Position numbers and translations under genes: made by a program. 64,000 nucleotides of DNA from Paramyrothecium sp. XJ0827 (Eukaryota; Ascomycota; Sordariomycetes; Hypocreales; Stachybotryaceae), in assembly GCA_020881915.1 (NCBI GenBank), contig JAJFPB010000001.1, positions 5,518,001 to 5,582,000 on the forward strand. Reading direction: 5' to 3'. Positions 58,201 to 64,000 of this stretch are shown here, one piece after another. A model generated the notes under the pieces. That model worked only from the letters and a program-made list of their open reading frames with translations. It was not told the origin of the DNA and made no database searches. The number at the start of each line of letters is the position of its first letter. The stretch's first letter is position 1.

Positions 58201-58890
58201 TCCCTGGAGGTTCATGGTTTCAGGAAGTTGCAGGCTCTTTTGCGTGATACCAAGACCACGTTCAACGATGAAAATTTCGAAGCGTTGCTAGTCGGTCTGT
58301 TTCAATACTTGGAAGACCCGCTGGAGCAAATTCCTGCCGATAAAGCCCAGGACATCAAAGCTCAGATCCTAACGACTATCAAGCTGCTCCTGAAAAGGGA
58401 ACGACCCAGCTTCCAGCCACATGTATCGAAAGGCCTAGAGTCTCTGCTGCAAACGCGCAGCGCCTACGACGGCCGATCCCACATTGTCAGCGGCTTGGAG
58501 GTCCTTGCTGACGAGCTGGTCACAATTGGCGATGGCCACGAGATTGTTGTGGTTCTGACGCGGCGCCTGCAAGGCTGCAGCGACGCCACGACGGACGGGT
58601 GCCGGGAATTAAGCATGGGCCTGCACGTCCTCAAAGAGTTGCTGGATAAAAGACCAGACTTCAAACCTACTGACGGCGAGCTCGCGCAGCTGGCCGGGCT
58701 TGCCAGTAAATGTCTGGATTCGACCGCGTCGGGCGTGCGTATGGATGCCGTGCAGCTGTGCGTGGCTTTGCATTCCCTGGTTGGAGAAACCGCCTTCTGG
58801 AACTCCCTGAGCGGCGTCAAGGACGACCCCAAAAGCCTCATCACTTACTACATTGTCAAACGACAACGGGAGCAGAATGCTGCTGCGTAG
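55274..58890 (+). CDS. STU1: CLASP-family microtubule-stabilising protein Stu1
   Basis: A microtubule plus-end and spindle protein of the CLASP family, needed for bipolar spindles and microtubule rescue. Exons 55274-55741, 55816-56909 and 56964-58890 encode 1,162 residues; introns are 74 and 54 bp. Joints are HWLLE|THREQGLQFRSY and PAKADA|IMADLDATAQK. The N-terminal TOG repeats run from residue 1 to about 230 (LTEKQVADLATILRSDSSLD, SYVPLLMELLEDADGMVRD) and a second CLASP N-terminal TOG domain from about 310 to 525 (WHFEGRESEQNWIKREQGIT). Then comes a basic Ser/Pro-rich linker of about 370 residues with a short coil (QQDYERQLLQLEQQRKRLEE), the usual microtubule-binding part, and a C-terminal helical-repeat domain (about 915-1155) ending QREQNAAA. 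It is the usual length for filamentous fungi. Confidence 0.96.
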
Positions 58891-60032
58891 CACATTTCTC
58901 AGGGGAAAGCAAGAACGTGTCCGGGACAACGACGAGTGAAGCCCGCAAAATGTATTGCCCTTGGCAATAAGCAAGGACCCGGTCGGTGTTCGGAGTGATG
59001 CTATTTCATGGCCACTGGCCAGAGGTCTTGTACAAGTCGGTGTTTGGGGTTTTCTGGCTGCGCGGAAAAAGGGGTATATCCAGACGGCGTTGAGCGGGAA
59101 GAGCATGAGGAGTTTTTATGGTTTTCGCTTTGTCACATAGTAGCAATACCTGAAGATCATCATTGTTTGGCATTTCTCGTCCTTGAACGTGGTATGATTC
59201 TGGAAATTGCGACTAATTTGTCTTGAGCTTTAACCCTCTATTCTGACCTCTAGGTTCGCCTTCGAAGACGTCGTACAACACATCCGATGTTCAAGGCAGC
59301 AACAAACAAGAATATGACGCACTATATGGTTTGATTGAATCCAGGGATACCTGCGGGGCTATTCAGATCCGCGCCCTCCTTCTGGTTTATACAGATTGCT
59401 CTATCTCCGTACCCTATTTCCCCTCTTCCTCCTCGCTTTCTCGAAATGGGAGAGGCGTTGGACTTTTCCGGATTTCTTTTTTCTTTTCCATCGTTCCCGC
59501 TCTGGTTTCCTGACCCTCCGTGCCCAACTCCGCAGCCATGAAGCGAGTATCGAGAAACAAGAGCCTGAGACAACAGCAGGCAGGGAGAAGCCACCCTCTC
59601 GAGATATCAAACATAGAGAAAAAGGCCAAGCAAACAAATGACAAATTCATATACTCGTCTCTTCAAAGTGAAGGGGAAATTCGAGGGATTGTGAAATACA
59701 CAGCTTGCTGTGGTAAGTCACCCCCCCCTCTGACTGTCCAAGCGAGACAAGATTCCAAAGTAAAAGGCAAGATCCAAATTTCATGACGCAAGTAGGGGAG
59801 TTTAATGATTCGCCTATTTTAGGGCTTGCCGCTCGCCAGCGAAAAGCATTTCCTGATTGTGTATCAGGCTACGAGCCCATCGCGAAGGTAGAGGTTCGTT
59901 TCACATGACGGTACTTCTTATCTGATCCACCAATAGTATGAGAAAATCCCGTCATGTTGGAGTAAATTTGGTGGCGGGTAATTTTGTGTATGGCGAAAAA
60001 ATAGTTGCCGAGGAAAGTCTTAAGAGAGGTAT
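58891..60032. other. Convergent gap between STU1 and RGA1
   Basis: A 1.1 kb gap between facing stop codons. Several overlapping frames near 59.3-59.7 kb lack protein character. No RNA gene or repeat is recognised. Confidence 0.55.
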
Positions 60033-63000
60033 TTATGCATCGTCGAATATCCTATGGCTGTTTTCAATAACGAATTGAATGGCCAGATTCTTTGCGTGCA
60101 TGTCGGTCATCTCCCGCTCAATGCTGAGATCCCTCATGATGGTAGGTGCGAACACAACAGCAAGGTTCTTCGGAGACATCTACGGTCAAATTAGCATACC
60201 GAAGAACTTAAATGTCATGGGGTTATTCAGTATCAGCTTACCAAGTTCTCCGACTCACGCTTAGCGACACGTTGCAAGTGAAACATGAGGAATTCTAAGC
60301 AGTCCCAATGCCTTTGAGGCATCATGGCAAAGGTCTTCTGGAGGTGTTGACATCGCTCCGCGGGATCAACGACGGCTGTGTTCACATTAGTGATAGGCCA
60401 TATTGAAGCATCAATCAAACAACATACCATTGGACTCGAGTACCCTCTCATAAACGTCAAAGGTTAGCAGTGGAGTTGGAAGCTTGCGGAAGTATTGCTT
60501 CAGCACGCTTGTGACGGCCGTGATATCCAAATCCGGATCCGAGATGTCGTAATTTTCATCCCTGTCAAAACCGTCCTTGATGATGTTCACCTGAGAGTTG
60601 CCGCCGGTCTTCCGATAAATACCTTCCTGGTCCATTCCCCTCAGCTCGACTTCCTCTATGCACCGCGTCACGACGCTTGGGATTTGCCGTCGTTCGTAAT
60701 CAGCGCGTTCGCTTAGGTCAGACCCGAACAATGTCGAGGCTGCTTCCGCAGCCGGGGCAGCAACATTGATTGCCGACATGGACTTCGGCATGGTATTTGT
60801 CTTCTTGCTGCTGAAGAATCCAAACCCTTGACGGCCGGCATCTCCTTGCAATTTGGCTTGGCCGTTGGAGGTTGTAACAGGAGATTCGACTTGAGTAACG
60901 GTAGCATTGTAAGGCATTCCAATGTTATCTCCCGAAAACCCGCCTTGAGGGTGTGGAATTCGCTCGCCGCGGTCGTTCTGGAAAGCAACGACGGCCCTGC
61001 CGACACCCTTTGTGATGTTCTGCGCCATTGTCTTGGATCCCTTCTTCCAATTGAACTTCTTGGCTTGGCCTTTGCGGACTTGCACAACCGTCGGCCCAGC
61101 CTCTAGAATGGGTTCATCGTCAACAGAGACCAATGTGGTGCCAGTAGTTGTGCTTGCAGTCTCCAACTGGACCGAAGAGGACATGGCAGCCTTGTTCTGC
61201 CCATATATACCTAGACCGTTGGGTATCTTGCCGTCGGCGCCCATGTGTGATTTGAAACGCCCCTGAATCTGATGTGTAAGATCGTTATTCATGTCGGCAA
61301 GTTGAGCATTCTTGGAAGACAGCTGTTCGAATTCCAGGAGGGCTCGGTCCCGATCGGCTGCCGCTTGGTTTTTCTCTTCTGCAAGTCGATCACGCTCCTC
61401 GTGGAGTTCTGCAATCGACTCTGACATGGCCTCCTTGACCTGCTCTAGTTTTTGCACAAACTCCTTGATGGCTGAGTCTTCAAGTTCCCGGGGATCGATT
61501 GGTGTCTTAGTATCCTTGGCGCGTTCCACGTATCCGGCCAGAACTTCCAGTTGGCGAATCATAATCTCCGTCTGAGTGTCCAGCACCGACACCGTTTTCC
61601 GCTTCTCTATGAGCCTCTGGTTGAGGCTCTTCAGGTCCTTTTCGGTATTGAACTGCCTCTCCAGTTCAGCAACTCTTTGCTCCGAGTTCCGTAACTGCCG
61701 TTTAAGTAGAGCCGGGTCATCTGCCGATGTTACGGACAATGGACTACTGATATCATGCGCCTGCCCGTTCAAATCCTCCATCATAGGTGTCTTTGGCCAT
61801 CTGGGTGACATCGATGCGCGGGCGGTTTCGCTGATGCTTCTCGTGTGACTCAGTCTTGGTTGATTCGGTCCAGCCTCAACACTATTCGTCCGACCATGGC
61901 GAACAACATTCGAGACACGTCGAAGAATCGAAGAGGAACCTTCGTCAGTTCCGAGGATCCTGGCCATGTCCTCATCCATGCTAAAGCTCCCGCCGCTGCT
62001 CCACCTAGGTAGCTTTGGGGAAACTTTCGGGGAGAGCTGATCATCCTTCGAACTCACAGATTCCTTACCCGCAATGTGGTTCTGGGCCGTTGGTGGCGCT
62101 GGTGCCGTTCTTGGCTGCATGTAAGTTTCGGTGTTGCTCTTCTGTTCCGTGGGAGCAGGCCTTTGAGGAGCTTGCCGGCCGCCAGCAGCTGGTGGCTCCT
62201 CGATTTTAACCTGCTGCCTTGCCTTGCCATTTGCTGAAATAGGTGCATTAGTTTTCATAAACTCAAGGGAATTGCGTAGGGTGAGCGAGGAGGCTTACCA
62301 GGGGACGATGCAGAAGAGGGCAGCTCCTTTCGGGTCATCGCCTTTAAGTTGTCGGCGCGTCCAGGTGCCTTGGGTAGCAGATCAAGCGATGGCCGCACCT
62401 CATCATCTCGAAGATGTCTCGAGTCTTCTGAGCCACGGGATGATGGCGCGCTTTCTTTGCCCTTCCGCTCAACCGACCCAGGGGTAGAGTTGCCATCTAA
62501 CGCAGGGGTGGATAGCTGCGAGCCAGCACTGCTTGAGGCTGCTAGCTTCTTGGTATTAGGTGCATCTTGTAACTTGAACTCCTCCGATGTGGATTGAAGT
62601 TTAGAGCCTGCAGTTGCCTGCTTTTCTGTTGACTTGGCCTGATCCCCTTGTGAAGATTTTGAGAACTTGCGAGTCGGTGCCTTGCCGTCAAAATCCGAGG
62701 AGTATTGCCTGCCCCTTTCCTGGAAGGCAATGTGGTGAGCAGAGGAGACGGAGTCGTTCCGTTTATCCAACGTGTTGGACTTCGGGATTGAAAAATAGTC
62801 CTTCTTCTTGGAGTCATTAACACCCTCTGCGCCAGACCGCGGAGTCGCAGTATGCCCTCCCGGGCTTGGATCCAACGCAACTGAGATGAAGTAGCTATCG
62901 CCAGAATCGTTCGTGTTGCCATCTGGTGGTATCATGATGGTAGAGTTGCGATTTTTCCGATACGACGAGGCAGGCAAGCTCAGACCCTCGGATCGAGGAT

Positions 63001-63916
63001 CGGTCTGGCGTTCAGGCGAACGCGCCGGACCGGAGCTGGCGCGGGAGGAAGAATCGGTTGGTCGCTGGGTCGTACGGGGGCGTGGCGACAATTCCGTGGG
63101 GGTATCAGAATCGGGATCAACTCGATCATTGGAAAAGGCGCCATTTGGAATCACGTTAGGGGGTAACGCTGGGAGCGACTTCTCGGTGAGCATCGGAGAC
63201 AATTCTTTGTCTCGTGCTTTTGCTGCAGCGGCAGCTTTCGTCTTCTTCCTGCGTCTCGCCATTAGGGTTTCGTGACATGCCATACAGAAGATGCCCTGCG
63301 ACGTCCTGGCATAACGGAGGTTTTCGATTTTGCGTTTGCAGTTTCGGCATCGAAAGCAGGTTGCGCAAAAAGCCTGCTCCCCGGTAAGAATAGCTAGATC
63401 CTCAATCTTATTGTTGCAGGCACTGCAACTATATGTGCAGTTGTTGCAGATAAGCGATCCGTCGCCGAGTAGAAGTAGGTTCGCATCGGAGTCGAGAAGA
63501 GTGCCGCAGGTGTTGCAGCGGAAGCAGTCGAGGTGCCATCGGTTGCCAGCTGTCGCACGCCATGTCAGTCGATGAACAGAGTCAAGATTCGCTCAGGGTC
63601 AAATGGTATATGCCGCCGTATTCAGGCGGAGGCCGTCAGCTGTCATACTAGACTATCCGCAACCCGTACAAGTACACGGTGATGGTGCATGAGAGCAACA
63701 ATGAATGTTGGCCAATTATGAGAACTTACCAAGTTCGAAAGCCTTTCCTTCTTCCAAGATCTATAATCAAAATGGGATCAGCAGCCGTATAGAAGGGATG
63801 GAGCGACGTCCAACATTGGGGAGGGGGGGATCCCGAACCTCTCCACACCCTTTGCAGGGAAAGACATCGTCGTTGTCCATAGGAGTTTCGAGGTACTCGT
63901 CCACCATGGCAGCCAT
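60033..63916 (-). CDS. RGA1: LIM-domain Rho GTPase-activating protein (Rga1 type)
   Basis: A GAP for a Rho/Cdc42 GTPase in cell polarity. Six exons on the minus strand (63916-63839, 63760-63730, 63549-62299, 62233-60428, 60375-60242, 60179-60033) encode 1,148 residues, in frame at all joints. Start is MAAMVDEYLETPMDNDD. Two LIM zinc fingers occur: C21KGC24...H42LDC45..C48NTC51...C71NNC74 and C78SAC81...C98ATC101..C104RNC107...C125MAC128. A disordered Ser/Pro region (about 140-620) and a coiled coil (about 640-780: LKRQLRNSEQRVAELERQF, LAEEKNQAAADRDRALLEFE) follow. The RhoGAP domain (about 955-1140) has arginine finger Arg994 in GIYRKTGG, LPTPLL, and SPKNLAVVFAPTIMRD. Two LIM domains point to Rga1/Rga2 (Cdc42 GAPs) rather than three-LIM Lrg1. 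Exon 1 ends at an atypical GTTCGG donor, the weakest joint. Exon 2 is only 31 nt. Confidence 0.93.
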
Positions 63917-64000
63917 GGTGAACTATGTTATTGCAGGCAATGACGCCTGGAACGATCGGGATGCGGATTTACTTTCGTCAACTGCCAGAGCAGAAGCGTG

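Overview
The window comes from a filamentous ascomycete nuclear genome, most likely a sordariomycete. The genes have short introns (about 50-170 bp, nearly all GT..AG with CTAAC-like branch points), CT-rich leaders and compact coding sequence. They encode typical Pezizomycotina orthologues: a Mor2/Pag1 protein of about 2,560 residues, a cytochrome-b5-fused delta-9 desaturase, CLASP/Stu1 and a LIM-RhoGAP. I cannot fix the order or species. Gene density is low: 14 protein genes in 64 kb, with gaps of 2-6 kb. Spliced models were built by hand from splice sites and reading-frame continuity. No RNA gene was found by eye.

Layout, left to right: NADPH-cytochrome P450 reductase (minus, 1298-3522); a 3.9 kb gap; the cell-morphogenesis scaffold Tao3/Mor2/Pag1 (plus, 7388-15298); U5 snRNP thioredoxin-fold protein Dib1/Dim1 (minus) divergent from the mitochondrial nuclease-fold protein Rrg7 (plus); a small coiled-coil protein (minus) divergent from the mitochondrial Lon protease Pim1 (plus, 19621-23030); a 3.7 kb gap; an atypical fungal kinase-like protein (plus, 26728-29591) convergent with a membrane sulfatase/phosphotransferase-superfamily protein (minus, 30027-32669); a 6.3 kb gap; stearoyl-CoA desaturase Ole1 (plus, 38964-40465); nucleoporin Seh1 (minus) divergent at 299 bp from a cyclin-L-like gene (plus); a 4.3 kb gap holding a possible kinase fragment; a 94-residue serine-rich protein; a 382-residue membrane-anchored acidic protein; a basic-secretory-protein-type putative metallopeptidase (minus); CLASP Stu1 (plus, 55274-58890); and a two-LIM RhoGAP of the Rga1 type (minus, 60033-63916).

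Most genes are single-copy housekeeping genes in conserved roles: electron supply to P450s, splicing, mitochondrial proteostasis, lipid desaturation, the nuclear pore, microtubules and polarity. Pag1/Mor2, Stu1 and Rga1 all concern polarised growth, and Pim1 and Rrg7 are both mitochondrial, but nothing in the sequence indicates a co-regulated cluster, and I see no biosynthetic gene cluster, CRISPR, intact transposon or evident new multi-gene system. The more unusual items are the kinase with altered HRD/DFG motifs, the leaderless BSP-type peptidase, the protein kinase glycine-loop fragment near 46.8 kb, and a GGTAAGGTA/TACCTTAGGTA motif scattered through the gaps.
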